DNA of 64,000 nucleotides from Hippopus hippopus (lineage: Eukaryota; Mollusca; Bivalvia; Cardiida; Cardiidae), in the NCBI GenBank assembly GCA_946811185.2, contig OX328113.1, positions 23,969,521 through 24,033,520 of the forward strand. The letters are read 5' to 3'. Position 1 is the stretch's first letter. Each line of letters opens with the position of its first letter. The notes below the pieces were generated by a model. It did not search any database and had not been told where the DNA came from. It saw only the letters and a program-made list of their open reading frames with translations. Of the stretch, positions 9,843-20,629 are shown piece after piece. A program made the translations under genes and the position numbers.

Positions 9843-10150
9843 ATGTCATTTATTGTTTTCTAAGCAGTAACTGTGAAAATGTACAGTGCAAGAATGACTG
9901 TATTAAAAATACAAAAACAACAAATAGTATTTTCATTTTCATTACTTTATGCTTTCCAACTTACAGTCAGATTTTAGGCTTTCAAAATGTATGAAAAAAA
10001 AATCAAGGGGCAAAATATAAAATGAGAAAATGATGCTTCTTCATGGGATTACTTTTTTAACCCCATATGACTGCTTAGCAGGTACATTTCACATTAATTT
10101 TATACCTAAATCCAATGTGTGAGGTTTAGAAGAAGAATTGTTGAAAACTG
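9843..10150. other. Intergenic, nothing recognised
   Basis: AT-rich sequence between the transposase remnant and a TM copy, downstream of SNRNP40. Confidence 0.5.
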
Positions 10151-10387
10151 AGTAACCCTTTTTCTGTACGATCCCGAGTTTTAACTAAATAATGACCTGG
10201 AAGAATTAAGCTTTTGAAAACATTGTGGGAAAAAGAGAAAATGTTGGTAACCAGCATTTTCTGCCTTTCCAACGATGTTTTCTTTCCTTTCAAAGACAAA
10301 TACCACCATTTGAGCTATACATAATTTGTCATATAGAAATGCTTTCAATTGAGATGAGTCTCAAATTTTCTTGTTCTGTAGAGAGGT
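10151..10387 (+). mobile_element. TM copy, aged
   Basis: TAACCCTTTTTCTGTACGAT to TTCTGTAGAGAGG; one side of the centre mutated (TGCCTTTCCAACGATG). Confidence 0.75.
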
Positions 10388-10515
10388 AGATCTGGTTGCT
10401 TATCATAGGCAATCATTCCATTTCTCAATATATTCTGTCGACTGTAAAGATTTGAAAGGTCAAATTTTGTACAATAATTGCTCTGTATACATACATCATA
10501 CTGTATGATGAAAAA

Positions 10516-10770
10516 TGTTTGACACAACCAAGCTGAAAGCATTTGCAAGCAGCAAATTCAGTGTAGATCAAAAGATTGTTTCTGTCTTTGAGGTTGAAAT
10601 ATACGCTGTGGAAAAAGGAGAAAATACTGGTAACCATCATTTTCTCCTTTTCCCACAGTGTTTTCTACTCTTTCTGATACGAATCGCATCACCTGACTAT
10701 CATTATATTCGTCATCTGCCAATGCTTTCAATTTGCACCAGTCTAAATTTTGTTGTTTGGAAAAGACTTG
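10516..10770. mobile_element. TM copy with two A arms (chimera)
   Basis: Left half AAGCTGAAAGCATTTGCAAG and right half CCAATGCTTTCAATTTGCAC are both arm A; arm B is absent. Confidence 0.75.
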
Positions 10771-10876
10771 ATCCAGGATGATCCATAGTCAAATTCCTCC
10801 GAAATATTATCAAGACATTCTGATTCAGTTTCATGAACATTGGACAGAAAATGTGGCCTCAGGAGTGTATACAATG

Positions 10877-11104
10877 GTAACCCTTTACCACACTATCCCA
10901 AGTTTTAATGACCCTGAAGGAAAAGGCTTTTGAAAACATTGTGGGAAAAGGAGAAAATGCTGGTAACCAGCATTTTCTCTTTTACCCACAGTGTTTTCTT
11001 CTATTTCAATGGCAGCAAACATCTTTTGAGATATATATAATTTGTCGTCTTCAAACATTTTCAATTTAGAAAAGTCTAACATTTTGTTGTTTGGTAAAGG
11101 ATTA
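10877..11104 (+). mobile_element. TM copy, near full length
   Basis: GTAACCCTTTACCACACTAT to GGTAAAGGATTAG; both terminal TTAA sites mutated. Confidence 0.85.
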
Positions 11105-11115
11105 GCCAAGACCAT

Positions 11116-11420
11116 TGAAGGGCAGTTTGTGGCATACAGGACTTGAGACCAAGGTGTTACTGGTTCAAATTCCTAGTTTGCCAATTTCTTTCTGTGGATT
11201 GACGATAGTCATTGCAACAGGATTCATTCCTCTCTGACTGCAGATCATTGTTTCGATCATGGTTATGTGGGCAAGCAGCCAGTGACTTGGGAAGAAAATT
11301 GTTCCAAGTACATGTACTTGTAAAAGAAACTCCAGGAGAGATGGATAGGTGCACATACCACCGCAATATAACTGAAATAATGTTGAAAATGGCATGAAAC
11401 ATCATAAATAAATCAAAAGT
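11116..11420 (+). mobile_element. tRNA-derived SINE, near full length
   Basis: A box TGGCATACAGG at 11130-11140 and a B-box-like GGTTCAAATTCC at 11162-11173, with normal tRNA spacing. A tRNA-unrelated body follows (phrases GATCATTGTTTCGATCATGG and AAGCAGCCAGTGACTTGGGA), then an A-rich tail (ATAAATAAATCAAAAG). Confidence 0.7.
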
Positions 11421-11539
11421 AAAGGGTTAAAGTTGATAAAGGGTGCTGGACAAAGGATAACCACAACTGAGCACTCAATGTTAATGGAGAAAATGGAGTT
11501 TAGTGCATCTCCACGATGCATTAAATACCATGCAAATCA

Positions 11540-11760
11540 TCACATAACAGTTACTATGGATACGGAAATGTAATATGTCTTAACAACCGATTGAATCATG
11601 AGGTAGACTGGTTCTTGGACAAACAGAAAATTTACCATAAGCAAAAAGTTTTCAACCAAGGTCAGTCTGTGTGGTCTGCACAAGCTGACCTGGGTCAATA
11701 CTTTTTACAGATGCATTAAACCCCCTTCTCACAGAGCATGCCTCATATAATAATGGCTTC
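11540..11760 (+). repeat. AAAAAGTTT/GCATTAAA hairpin repeat (C family), copy 1
   Basis: Contains GCAAAAAGTTTTCAACCAAG, a hairpin around GTCAGTCTGTGTGG, and CTTTTTACAGATGCATTAAA. The same order occurs at 50150-50345. Confidence 0.6.
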
Positions 11761-11807
11761 ACATTTACAATGCTGCAATTATAGTGACAAATGAAAAAGT
11801 AGAAAAA

Positions 11808-11813
11808 TTTATT
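11808..11813 (-). terminator. TTC32: Poly(A) signal AATAAA for TTC32
   Basis: AATAAA on the minus strand, 39 bp past the TTC32 stop codon, which implies a very short 3' UTR. It is the nearest canonical signal downstream of the stop. Confidence 0.6.
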
Positions 11814-11851
11814 CTGCAAAATAATACAACAAAAAACAATAATTCCACTGA

Positions 11852-11979
11852 CTAGTTCTCCCTTTTGTCCCTGAATTGAATGTCTATTTTAGCTTGTTTG
11901 AGACATTTCAAGGCTGGCTCAAAGTCCTTTTTCAACTCAAGAGCTCTGTTCATGTCATCTATTGCTTGGTCAAATCGGG
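11852..11979 (-). CDS. TTC32: TTC32 exon 3 with stop
   Basis: Encodes RFDQAIDDMNRALELKKDFE and ends in IDIQFRDKREN, then TAG at 11854-11852. The acceptor is AAATTTCAG. Confidence 0.92.
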
Positions 11980-14900
11980 CTGAAATTTAAATAATGATTC
12001 TTAGTTTGCAATTCCAGTACACATGTATGGCTTCTTTGAATAGACATATTTTGATACAGTTGTAGTAAATTCAAAAGATGCTGGAAGTAAATGCTGAAGA
12101 ATAATTAAAGTTGCTCTCATAAAATAAAATTTGTCTTTGACAAAGTGAAAAACATTGTAGAAAATAGAAGAAAATGCTGGTTACCAGTATTTTCTCCTTT
12201 TCCCACAACATGGTTTGAAAAGTCTTCCTCCACAGGGCCATGAAAACACAAGATTGGGTGGTAATGGGTACATAAAGGTTACACTACATTTACTTGACTC
12301 ATACTCTGTGAAAAGCGGCTTAAATGCATCTGCTAAAAAATATAAACCCGTGTCAGCCTGCCCAGTCTGCACAGGCTGACATGAGTTGAAACCTTTGGCT
12401 ATTTGTAAATTTTCCACACCACCAAGGACCATTCTACCAGAGGATTCAGTTGGTCCATTCTACCTCAGGATTCAGTCAGTTCTTAGACAAAATAGATTTG
12501 TATCCTTAATTACGCAGGGTGATCATAAAGATCGTGGACCACCTCGTTATTTTGAAAACTACTTCATGTAGGATTACCAAAAATTGCACAGGTGAGTATT
12601 AATTATCTGGTAACAGACTTAAGGTTTCAAATGTCATCTTATTCAAATAGGTAAAGTGTGACGTCTTTTTAATGATGTCATATACTGCATTAGAGGTCCA
12701 AAATGTAGGACGACATTTTATCTGAGCCGAGAGTAATCATAAAGTTTTATTTCAAACTCGGAAAGTATTTATCAGAAATCTAAACCGATTTAGAAAAAGA
12801 TTAAGAGCAATCTGCACTCAAGAAATCTGATATTCGTAAATGGATTGGACCGGTTTAGACATGAGTGTGTGATACTGTTAAAGATGACCCTAAATCTGGC
12901 CGTCCATCAACATCAGTCATTGACGAAATCATCACAGATGTAGAGCAGCATGTAAAACAAGATCGCCGAGATACTGTCAGGAAAATAGCTGACGCATTTA
13001 GCATTTCATATAAAAGTGCCAAGGAGATTTTGACTGACAATATTGGAATGTCGCGTGTTTGCACAAGGCGGGTACCTTGACTATTGACGCCTGAGCCAAT
13101 GGGGGTTAGGGTCGAAATCTGTTAAGAAATTTGACAGCGCATTAGGGTAGAGGGGTTAAACTTTACTGATCATATTGTAACATGCGATGAAACATAGGTA
13201 CACTTTAACAAGACTGAAACTAAACAACAAAGCAGTGAACAGAAACATTCAACATTAAACTTCTGCCTTTAAAGCCAAACTTTCTCAGTCAGTCAGTAAA
13301 GTTGTGTGCATCATATTTTTCTATACGCCTTTTTTCTTCTAAATCATGATGTATCTATTCATACAACAGTCAATGGTGAGTTTTATGCCCACATTATTCA
13401 AAGAAATTTCACAAGCACCATACGAAAAAAACAGCCAGTAGTCCTGCAGAGTGACGTCACTTTACACCAAGATAACGCCCTAGCTCACAAAGCCACACTT
13501 GTACAGAAAACTCTGCAAAAACAAAAGACAGAAACACGAGCCAACCCTCCCTATAATTCAGTCCTGACCCCTTGTGACCTTTAGGTAGTTCATGTTTTGA
13601 AAGATTCTCTATGTGGCACGCACTACGAGAGCAGAGAGTAACTAACCCTCACTATGACCAAGTCCTTGAGAGTAATGTCACATGATGCGCTCATGCACGT
13701 GTTTCGCGCATGGAAATCAAGAATAAATAAGTGCATAGAATTCGAAGGAGGTTATTTTCAAAAAAAGTAGACATTCCAAGTTGTTTTTTATTACAATATT
13801 CCAATACAGGCACTGGTCCACGTTCTTTCTGATCACCCCTCGTATGTAATGACTTGCTTAACCCTTTACCACACAATGACGACTTTAAACACCCCTGATA
13901 GAGAAGGCTTTTGAAAACATTGTGGGAAAAGGAGAAAATGCTGGTTACCAGCATTTTCTCCTTTTCCCACAATGTTTTCTACCCTATCAAAGAAAAATCA
14001 TTTCATATGAGCCACATTGAAACTGTCACCTGCAAATGCTTTCAATTCGGACAGGTCTAAAATTTGCTGTGTGGTAAAGGGTTAATATAATGCATCACAG
14101 AGATGCATTAAAGCCCCACTTCCAAGAGCATGGCTCATTAATTTTCTCTGAAGCTTTACTTACCTAGCCTATAATGAATAAGGCCCCTGTTATAGAATGT
14201 AAAATGGAGTTGGCTGTCGTACGTCAGAGCTTTTGTGTAATCCTCGATAGCTTCTTCAAAGTCGACCTGCTTATATTTGACAAACCCTCTCTCGTTGTAT
14301 CCCAAAGCTATCTGTTTACATCTGGGATAAGAAATGGATGTACAGATATCGATCTTTTACCACACAATATCATGTTACAACGACTAAGGAAGGCTTTTGA
14401 AAACATTGTTGGAATAGGAGAAAATGCTGGTAACCAGCATTTTCTCCCTTTTCCACAATATTTTCAACCTTTTCAAAGACAAATACCATCATTTCAGTCA
14501 TATTTAATATGTTTTCTGCAAATGTTTTCCCATTCAGATGAGTCTAAATTCTCTTCTCCCTTGTTAGAAAGTTAACATGAATAAAATCTAAGCACCTTTA
14601 TGCTTATACAGCGATATTGTTTCATTTGTAAATGCACAAAATTCTAAACAACACAGTGCGAGAACTTTTTCATTAAGAAATGTGGATTCATTTCTCTCTT
14701 ACGGCTGATCATTGCTTCAAAGATGGTTATGTTGGAAAGCAGCCAGTGGCTTGGGAAGAATGTTGTGCAAAGTACTGTTAACAGAAACTGTAGGAAGGCA
14801 TGGATAGCTGTGGTAGCTACTGCAATAAACAAACTACAAAAATGTTAAAAACAACATAAACAAACAAAACTAGTTTTGCTGAAACAGACAAATAGCCCCA

Positions 14901-16422
14901 ACTAGCACCTTGTCACAGAAGCAGCACAACCAGAGAACAAAAATGATTTTCAAAAAAAGTTCACCAGTGACCTTGACCTTAGACCCTTGTGGCCCAAAAA
15001 CAATAGTGCAACTCCTTGAATCATGAGCAACACTTGTATAAATTCAGGGTTCTAGGTCAAACAGCTATTGAATTGGAGCATGGAAACGATTTTCAAACAA
15101 AGTTCACCTGTGACCATGACCACTGACCCTTGTGACCCAAAAACATTGGCACCTCCCGGGATCATGAGCAACACTTGTATAAAGTTTCAGGGTCTGAGGT
15201 CAAAAAGCTATTGAGTTAGAGCACAGAAACAATTTTCAAACAAAGTTCACATGTGACCTTGACCTTTAACTTATGTGACCCGAAAACAATAGGGCACCTC
15301 CTTGGGTCATGAGAAACACTTGTATAATGTTTCAGGGTCCTAGGTCTCACAGCTTTTGTGTTAGAGTATGGAAACGAAAACAAAGCGGACAGATTGATGG
15401 ACGGATGAATGGACTGACAGACATGGTGAAACCAGTAAATACCCATCTACTTTGTAGGTGGGGGGTATAAAAACAGGAAAACAATATATCTATTTAGGGT
15501 TGTACTGGTTTATTAGAGGTTTTTATTTTCTAACGAAAGATCTGTTGGTTTATCCCTTTCCAAGTGACACACCAGTATTTATCTTTCAGAGTGACGGGCG
15601 ACAAAAACATTAGCTCAAATAATGATTTCTGCTTCTGATAGGGTTTGAAACATTGCGGGAAATGGAGAAAATGCTGATTACCAGCATCTTCTTTCCAAGA
15701 ATGTTTCCAAAAGCCTTCACTTTCGGGATCATTTAAGCACCATATTATTAGATAAAGGGTTTAAGTTGACCCTTTACAAAACAATCTTAAGTTCTAATGA
15801 CCCTCTGGAAAAGGGCCTCTGAAAACTGTGGAAAAAGGATGAAATAGGCTAATGGTCACCTATTAACCACAAATCCCATCATGTAAGCCACAAATCTGAG
15901 ACTTGTCCACTTTGAAAGTATATGCAGAAAACAAATTAAATGTGACCCAAAGATTCAAGTTTGTCTTGGAAACAGTCGAAAACATTGTGGAAAAAGTAGA
16001 TCTAGAACTGGTCACCAGTATTTTAATCTTTTTCCATGTTGTATTCAAAAGCCTTCCTTGACCCAGTGAATTAAAACAGGATTGTGTAGTAAAGGGTTAA
16101 TGCATGAAAGCAAGTAGCAATAGAAAAATTGATGATGGCCAGCCGGGGGTTGAGTTTATTTCCTGTCTCAAGGAGCAATAGGCCAAATCTGCTAGACAAA
16201 ATCATTTCGAAAAAAACATGGGCCTTAAAAAGATGTTGGAAGTCATTCTAAAATGAATACTCACAAGTCATCTCTGTTTTCACCGTTTTCTTTCTGTGAC
16301 AGCAGTTCTTCTGCATTATTGATGTACTCTGAGTAGCATCTGATCGCTTCTTCTCTATGTGCTGGTTTTTCCAGAGGTTTATTTCTACAAGATTCCAACT
16401 CGGGAAGTAGATTACCTGACAT
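11852..16422 (-). CDS. TTC32: Tetratricopeptide repeat protein 32-like (3 exons, complete)
   Basis: On the minus strand, exons 16422-16265, 14321-14164 and 11979-11852 join in frame with GT/AG introns to 147 codons plus TAG. This is close to the 151 aa of vertebrate TTC32. The N-terminal exon carries a TPR helix (HREEAIRCYSEYINNAEELL). The middle exon has the best family match (YNERGFVKYKQVDFEEAIED, then FYNRGLIHYRL). The last exon ends the third TPR (ARFDQAIDDMNRALELKKDF) and a charged tail. TPRs are protein-interaction helices; the cellular role of TTC32 is poorly known. The start is the ATG at 16422, chosen because it gives the family's length; the frame stays open for 26 more codons to another ATG at 16500. 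The gene converges on SNRNP40. Its introns hold a mariner, TM copies and SINE pieces. Confidence 0.9.
12125..12271 (-). mobile_element. TM fragment
   Basis: Centre and arm B (GGGCCATGAAAACACAAGAT) with GGTGGTAATGGGTA; arm A mostly lost. Confidence 0.7.
12290..12425 (-). repeat. C-family hairpin repeat, copy 3 (reversed)
   Basis: TAAATGCATCTGCTAAAAAA and GTCAGCCTGCCCAGTCTGCA with ACAGGCTGACATGAGTTGAA, read in reverse. Confidence 0.5.
12513..13842 (+). mobile_element. Full-length but dead mariner element (1330 bp)
   Basis: Both ends are present: CGCAGGGTGATCATAAAG at the left and its inverted counterpart (ACGAGGGGTGATCAGAAAGA read from the right), followed on both sides by CGTGGACCA. TA lies on each side (12511-12512 and 13843-13844). 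The size matches typical mariners, about 1.3 kb. It sits in the TTC32 intron between exons 3 and 2. Confidence 0.9.
12721..13772 (+). pseudogene. Broken mariner transposase
   Basis: Pieces in several frames match the mariner transposase in order: a paired-type HTH (SRVIIKFYFKLGKYLSEI, then VKDDPKSGRPSTS, RKIADAFSISYKSAKEIL and NIGMSRVCTRRVP to 13080), the catalytic DDE region (HQDNALAHKA and PYNSVLTPCDL near 13471-13584), and the C-terminal end (HYESRE and VFRAWKSRINKCIEFEGGYF near 13620-13765). Stop codons and frame changes interrupt it, so no active protein is possible. Confidence 0.88.
13858..14085 (+). mobile_element. TM copy, full length
   Basis: 228 bp with intact TTAA ends and a perfect core, starting 14 bp outside the mariner's TA. 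Confidence 0.92.
14164..14321 (-). CDS. TTC32: TTC32 exon 2
   Basis: Encodes CKQIALGYNERGFVKYKQ through FYNRGLIHYRL. The acceptor is TTATCCCAG and the donor GTAAGT. A TM copy begins 30 bp upstream of the acceptor side, at 14351. Confidence 0.93.
14351..14575 (+). mobile_element. TM copy
   Basis: CTTTTACCACACAATATCAT to AGAAAGTTAA; lies 30 bp from the TTC32 exon 2 acceptor. Confidence 0.82.
14668..14870 (+). mobile_element. 5'-truncated copy of the same SINE
   Basis: Shares the body phrases (GATCATTGCTTCAAAGATGG, AAGCAGCCAGTGGCTTGGGA) and an A-rich tail, but lacks the tRNA head. It lies in the TTC32 intron between exons 1 and 2. Confidence 0.65.
14940..15475 (+). repeat. Tandem repeat with GTGACCTTGACC units, about 142 bp
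   Basis: Three units plus a partial fourth carry ATTTTCAAACAAAGTTCACC, TGTGACCTTGACC, GATCATGAGCAACACTTGTA and TTTCAGGGTC. The block ends in a GGAC-rich stretch and GGTGGGGGGTATAAAAAC. TTC32 intron. Confidence 0.7.
15590..15764 (-). mobile_element. TM copy, decayed
   Basis: GAAACATTGCGGGAAATGGA core and GATAAAGGGTTTAA end; first part of arm A lost. Confidence 0.65.
15760..15870 (+). mobile_element. TM fragment (arm B side)
   Basis: GACCCTTTACAAAACAATCT and AATGACCCTCTGGAAAAGGG, ending in a shortened centre. Confidence 0.6.
15893..16100 (-). mobile_element. TM copy, decayed
   Basis: GAGACTTGTCCACTTTGAAA to GTAGTAAAGGGTTAA; the core carries an extra GTAGATCTAGAACTGG. Confidence 0.7.
16265..16422 (-). 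CDS. TTC32: TTC32 exon 1
   Basis: 52 codons plus two bases, starting MSGNLLPELESCRNK. The donor, read on the minus strand, is TT|GTGAGTATT. Confidence 0.82.
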
Positions 16423-16540
16423 TTTGCATGAACACTGCAGAGTAATCTCCCTTGTTTTCGACTCTTCGCCATTTGCATGTTGGAGGTTAAACTCGTACAC
16501 ACAACAAATGAATCCGAGAAAACAAACATAAAACGATTAA

Positions 16541-16889
16541 TTACCTCAAAACATAATCATTTTTGGAGATAAATAACCCGGTAAGATAGTATTTCAGTCT
16601 ATGTTCTTGTGTAATCATACATTTTTTCATTGCAATTCGTAGTGTATTCTGCACACTTTGCCACCGAAATGGTGACCTACTTTCGGCCATGGCTAGAAAT
16701 CTTGGCGACGCTTCGTTCCCGACGAAGACATTGGTAGTCAAGAGCTGTAAGACCGAAGCACGTGGATTGCGACGGTCTGTTGTACATATCTAAATACCGC
16801 AAAGCTTCTTTTGTATATGAACCCCAATACCATCTTAAGGAAATGCACAACTTTCGAAAGGATGGGTCGTCTGTCGCAGGTTTAGGCAT
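16541..16889 (-). other. CpG-rich block with two overlapping short ORFs, probable TTC32 promoter or first exon
   Basis: On the minus strand, 16889-16677 encodes 70 codons starting MPKPATDDPSFRKLC. An overlapping frame at 16741-16541 runs 66 codons and ends before a GTAATT that could be a donor. I recognise neither peptide. The block has many CG dinucleotides (for example GTCGGGAACGAAGCGTCGCC), unlike its CpG-poor surroundings, as expected of an unmethylated promoter. It lies just 5' of TTC32. It could be a 5' UTR exon, a short upstream gene, or both. Confidence 0.4.
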
Positions 16890-17420
16890 GTTACATATTT
16901 GGACATGTTAGTTCGGAGATTAGATCTGTTCCTGGGTATTGTTTATAGTTATATACTTTGCATTTCCATGGCGGTTGGTCGTTTTCTAAACTTCTGTTAC
17001 AATTGAATTATTTTGGAATATGGAAAGACTGTAACAGGTAATACTCCCATCACTCTTGTTGAAAATTTTAAATTCTTAGAATACATTCATGAATAAAGTT
17101 CATGCTTCAAGGAAACTGCATTATGTGATGGCACCTGCATGAGATTATAAGCTTCAGCCAGATGTTTGGTTATCTTCTAACATTGTTTTGCATGTAGATT
17201 ATTTGTAGATAATGGGATCTCTTGCTGTGTAATTTCTACATAGAGGTGTCATTACTTGAGCCAATACAAAAAGATTCCATTTTTGAAGAATCACAGGAAA
17301 AGAAACTTATTTATGTCAAAGAATTAAGGGAGAAGCTGCTAATTTAGTGATTTTACACACATCTTTGTTATCAAGGTCCAGCTTCATAGCAAATGAAATT
17401 GTTTTGATTGGGCCTGTCAA
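16890..17420. other. Intergenic between TTC32 and the zinc-finger gene, nothing recognised
   Basis: No ORF or repeat assigned. The first exon of the zinc-finger gene may lie between here and 21.5 kb. Confidence 0.45.
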
Positions 17421-17617
17421 AAAATATCTCTGTTTAGGGTTTCTCAACCCTACCTAGAAAATGCTGCTGACCCTAAACTTTTTACGCTATGATTGAAAAA
17501 AAAAATCTTTCTTGTGATATCTGTACATGGTGCATGTAAAAAATTTCAGGGGGAAAAAAAATCCTTACCTACCCTACCTACAGCATCTCTGTTCGAAACC
17601 CTAAACACAGATATTTT
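17421..17617. mobile_element. 197-bp MITE
   Basis: Inverted ends AAAATATCTCTGTTTAGGGTTT and AAACCCTAAACACAGATATTTT around a loop with CCTACC repeats. Confidence 0.65.
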
Positions 17618-17639
17618 TGGTTAGGCCTTGCCATTCTGC

Positions 17640-17824
17640 CTTTGAAGAGCCTTTATCAAACATTCATTCTATCATCTCGAGAAGGAAGGCTTTTTACCTT
17701 TTCCCACAATGTTTTCTACTCTGTCAAAGACAAATCCTATCATATAAGCTGCATATGATTTGTCATCTGCAAATGCTTTCAATTTGGAACAGCCAAATAT
17801 TTTATAGTATGGAAAATGGCTAAA
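17640..17824 (+). mobile_element. TM copy, left core arm lost
   Basis: CCTTTTCCCACAATGTTTTC and full arm A (AAATGCTTTCAATTTGGAAC). Confidence 0.7.
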
Positions 17825-18159
17825 TGTTTATTTGATTTCCAGTTTTGAAGAAGAAGATTAAGAGTAGAATAAGGTGCAAAAATATACACAGGACAGGCTG
17901 GATATTTCAGTTTGAGGGTTCATTTTACCAGTGGAACAAAGTTGATCCAAGGTCAGACTGCAAAGTCTTAGAAATCTGATCTTGATCAATGCTTTCAACT
18001 TTTCAAAAGATGTAGTTTTAGTTGTTTTTAAGTGAACATTTCATTGATATTTTACAGGTAGCCATCATCAAAGATTGAAAATTGTTTAGGCCTTCACAAG
18101 CAAGGGTTTGCTGAGCCTACTAGCCTAGGTAATGTATAAAACTGATTCAAATTAACCAT

Positions 18160-18388
18160 TTAACTCATTACCAAACGACAAAATTTTAGGTTTGTCCATA
18201 TCGAAAGCACTTGCAGACGACAAAATAAAAGTGACTGAAAATTTGAAATTTGTTTTGTGAAGGGTAGAAAACATTGTGGGAAAAGGAGAAAATGCTGGTT
18301 ACCAGCATTTTCTCCTTTTCCCACAATGTTTTCTAAAGGCTTCTTTCTCAGGGTAGTCAAAAGTAGGGATTGTGTGGTAATGGGTTAA
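18160..18388 (-). mobile_element. TM copy, full length
   Basis: 229 bp; right TTAA shared with the next copy. Confidence 0.92.
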
Positions 18389-18594
18389 AACAAAATACTG
18401 AGTTTTAACAACTCTGAGAAAGAAGCCTTTTGAAAACATTTTTCGTAACCAGCATTTTCTCCTTTACCAAAAATGTTTTCTACCCTATCAAAGACAAGGT
18501 CCATCATTTGGGCAACATTTTTCATCCACAAATCATTTCAATTTGAATGAGTACATGTGTATACATTTGGTCTCTGCTGTGTCGTAAAGGGTTA
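18385..18594 (+). mobile_element. TM copy, left core arm deleted
   Basis: Shares TTAA 18385-18388; GAAAACATTTTTCGTAACCA marks the deletion. Confidence 0.78.
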
Positions 18595-18779
18595 TCATAG
18601 TAAAGACATTAGGGAGTAAAAACACACACACATACACACTTTTCAAAATTAATTATAAATCTTTGCAATACATGTATCGAAATTATAGAGGGCTTTGATC
18701 CACACTGATAATTTTTATTTTTTAGTCAGATGATTTTAACCATGATGTCTTGTGATGTGGTCAAAAAATGAAATGTTAT

Positions 18780-18989
18780 TTAACTCTTTACCACACCAGA
18801 AAATTTTAGACTGGTCCAAATTCAAAGCATTTGCAGACAACAAAATAAAGGTGACTAAAAAATGGAAATTTGGTTTGGGAAGGGTAGAAAACATTGTGGG
18901 AAAAGGAGAAAATGCTGGTTACCACAATGTTTTCAAAAGGCTTCTTTCTCAGGGTCGTTAAAAGTCGGGATTGTGTGGTAAAGAGTTAA
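18780..18989 (-). mobile_element. TM copy, 19-bp core deletion
   Basis: 210 bp; right core arm reduced to ACCACAATGTTTTC. TTAA at both ends. Confidence 0.88.
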
Positions 18990-19376
18990 ACTTGGACCAC
19001 TTTATCTTGAAAACATTGGCACACAGAGACCACTTTGTTTGTTTTCAAACAGACCACTGTTGAAATGATTGTTGCAAAAGGAGAAATTGCACATGGCAGG
19101 CAATTTCCATGAGTTTCAAAGTTCAAAGAATCGCTTTCATCTAAATTGTGTACCTTTTCTTTCGACAAAGTGAGAACAAGTTGTTCAATGTGTCACCCTT
19201 TTAATCCCTTGTTTTGTTTCTGATTTTTAAGTTGAATGATAATAGATTATGCAACACTTTACACTGATGTAAAAGTATTGGTTATCAGGAATTGTTTTGA
19301 CACTAAGACTAAACAATGTTGATAAGTTTATGTCTCAAATGATAACTGTCACAGGCTTTGAAAAATCTTATTTTTC
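18990..19376. other. Nothing recognised
   Basis: Unique-looking AT-rich spacer between TM copies. Confidence 0.45.
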
Positions 19377-19592
19377 TTAACCCTTTTTCACAAGTTTACC
19401 AAGTTTTAACCACCCTAGGCAGGCCTCTTGAAAACGTTGTGGGAAAAGTTGAAAATACTAGTTTCCAGTATTTTCTCCTTTTTCCACAATGTTTTCCCAA
19501 AACAAGTTTCAATTTTTGAGTCACATTTATTGTGTTGTCTGCAAATGCTTTCAGTTTGAACAAGTCTAAAAGTTTGTTGTTTGGGAAAAAGA
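19377..19592 (+). mobile_element. TM copy, aged
   Basis: TTAACCCTTTTTCACAAG to TTGGGAAAAAG; the core reads AATACTAG...AGTATT, changed on both arms. Confidence 0.78.
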
Positions 19593-19675
19593 TGAGGGTC
19601 ATTGGGGTCAGTGGGTCACTGACAGTTCCAGGCTTTGGCTGTACATGTACAATATTCCATATACTGGTTTGTGTG

Positions 19676-19873
19676 TTAACCTTCTACCAAACAATGACAC
19701 AATGGAAGACTGGTAATCAGCATTCTCTCCTTTCCCCACAATGTTATCTACCTGTTATGAGATAATTTCCATAATTCAAGCACCTTTGTGCTTTGTATTT
19801 GATGTCTGCAAATTCTCCCAAATAGGCGTAATGTAAAATTTTGTTGTTTTGCCAATTGATGAAGAGTTGAATT
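19676..19873 (+). mobile_element. TM copy, aged and shortened
   Basis: TTAACCTTCTACCAAACAAT to GATGAAGAGTTGAA; arm B mostly deleted. Confidence 0.65.
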
Positions 19874-20420
19874 GAATTAATGGCATGATAAAAGAATGAG
19901 TGAATTGAATTAAAATAACAAGAAACACAAATAAAGAGCTTCAGGAAAAATTTCTATGACATACTTGCTAACATCTGGTGTTCTTTTTTAGGTCACTTGC
20001 AAATCCAGACACTTGACTGTACATGTGTGTGCTGTAATAGATCCATTTTACATCAAGATTAAGGTAATTATAAATGTGATAGTTTAATCTAAATGGCATG
20101 CAGCCATTGTAGGAGGGTTTGTTCTCACATAGGAAACATAGCTACACATAAACAGGTGCACAGACTCTTATCACAATGAAATACCATTATAATGTAAACA
20201 ATTACAAACACAAACAAGCAGAATAGGGGAGAATGTTTGACATTTTTTGAAAATGCTACTCAGATGCTACTAGAAGAATATTCTGTAAAAGTCTGTTTTG
20301 AAATGTCATTTGTAGACTTTTGGATATGCTTTTTTTTTATGGGAACTTACTTACCCTTTATCATAAAAGGCGAAAAAATTATCTGAGCGAGAAATGACAT
20401 TTTGAAACTGTTGTTTTCTC
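19874..20420. other. Nothing recognised
   Basis: AT-rich spacer; an acceptor-like TTCTTTTTTAG at 19981-19991 precedes a stretch open for only a few codons. Confidence 0.4.
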
Positions 20421-20629
20421 TTAATCCTTATCCAAACAATTCTGTGTTTTAATGACCCTCAGAATGAAAGTGAAAAATGCTAAAAACCAGCATTTTCTCC
20501 TTTTCCAAAAAAAAATGTTTTCTACCACTTCCAAAGATAAATCTTTCTGTTTTAGCCACACTTAATTTGTCATCTGCAAATGCTTTCAATTGGACTTGGC
20601 TAAAAATTTTGTTGTTTGGTAAAGATTCA
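20421..20629 (+). mobile_element. TM copy, shortened core
   Basis: TTAATCCTTATCCAAACAAT to TTGGTAAAGATTCA; core AATGCTAAAAACCAGCATT. Confidence 0.75.

Noticed and set aside
11157..11405. 82-codon minus-strand ORF with similarity to 14644-14832
   Set aside because: Both lie in copies of the tRNA-derived SINE on the antisense strand.
13306..13584. 92-codon ORF as a separate gene
   Set aside because: Its C-terminal part is the DDE region of the broken mariner transposase; the start is in decayed sequence.
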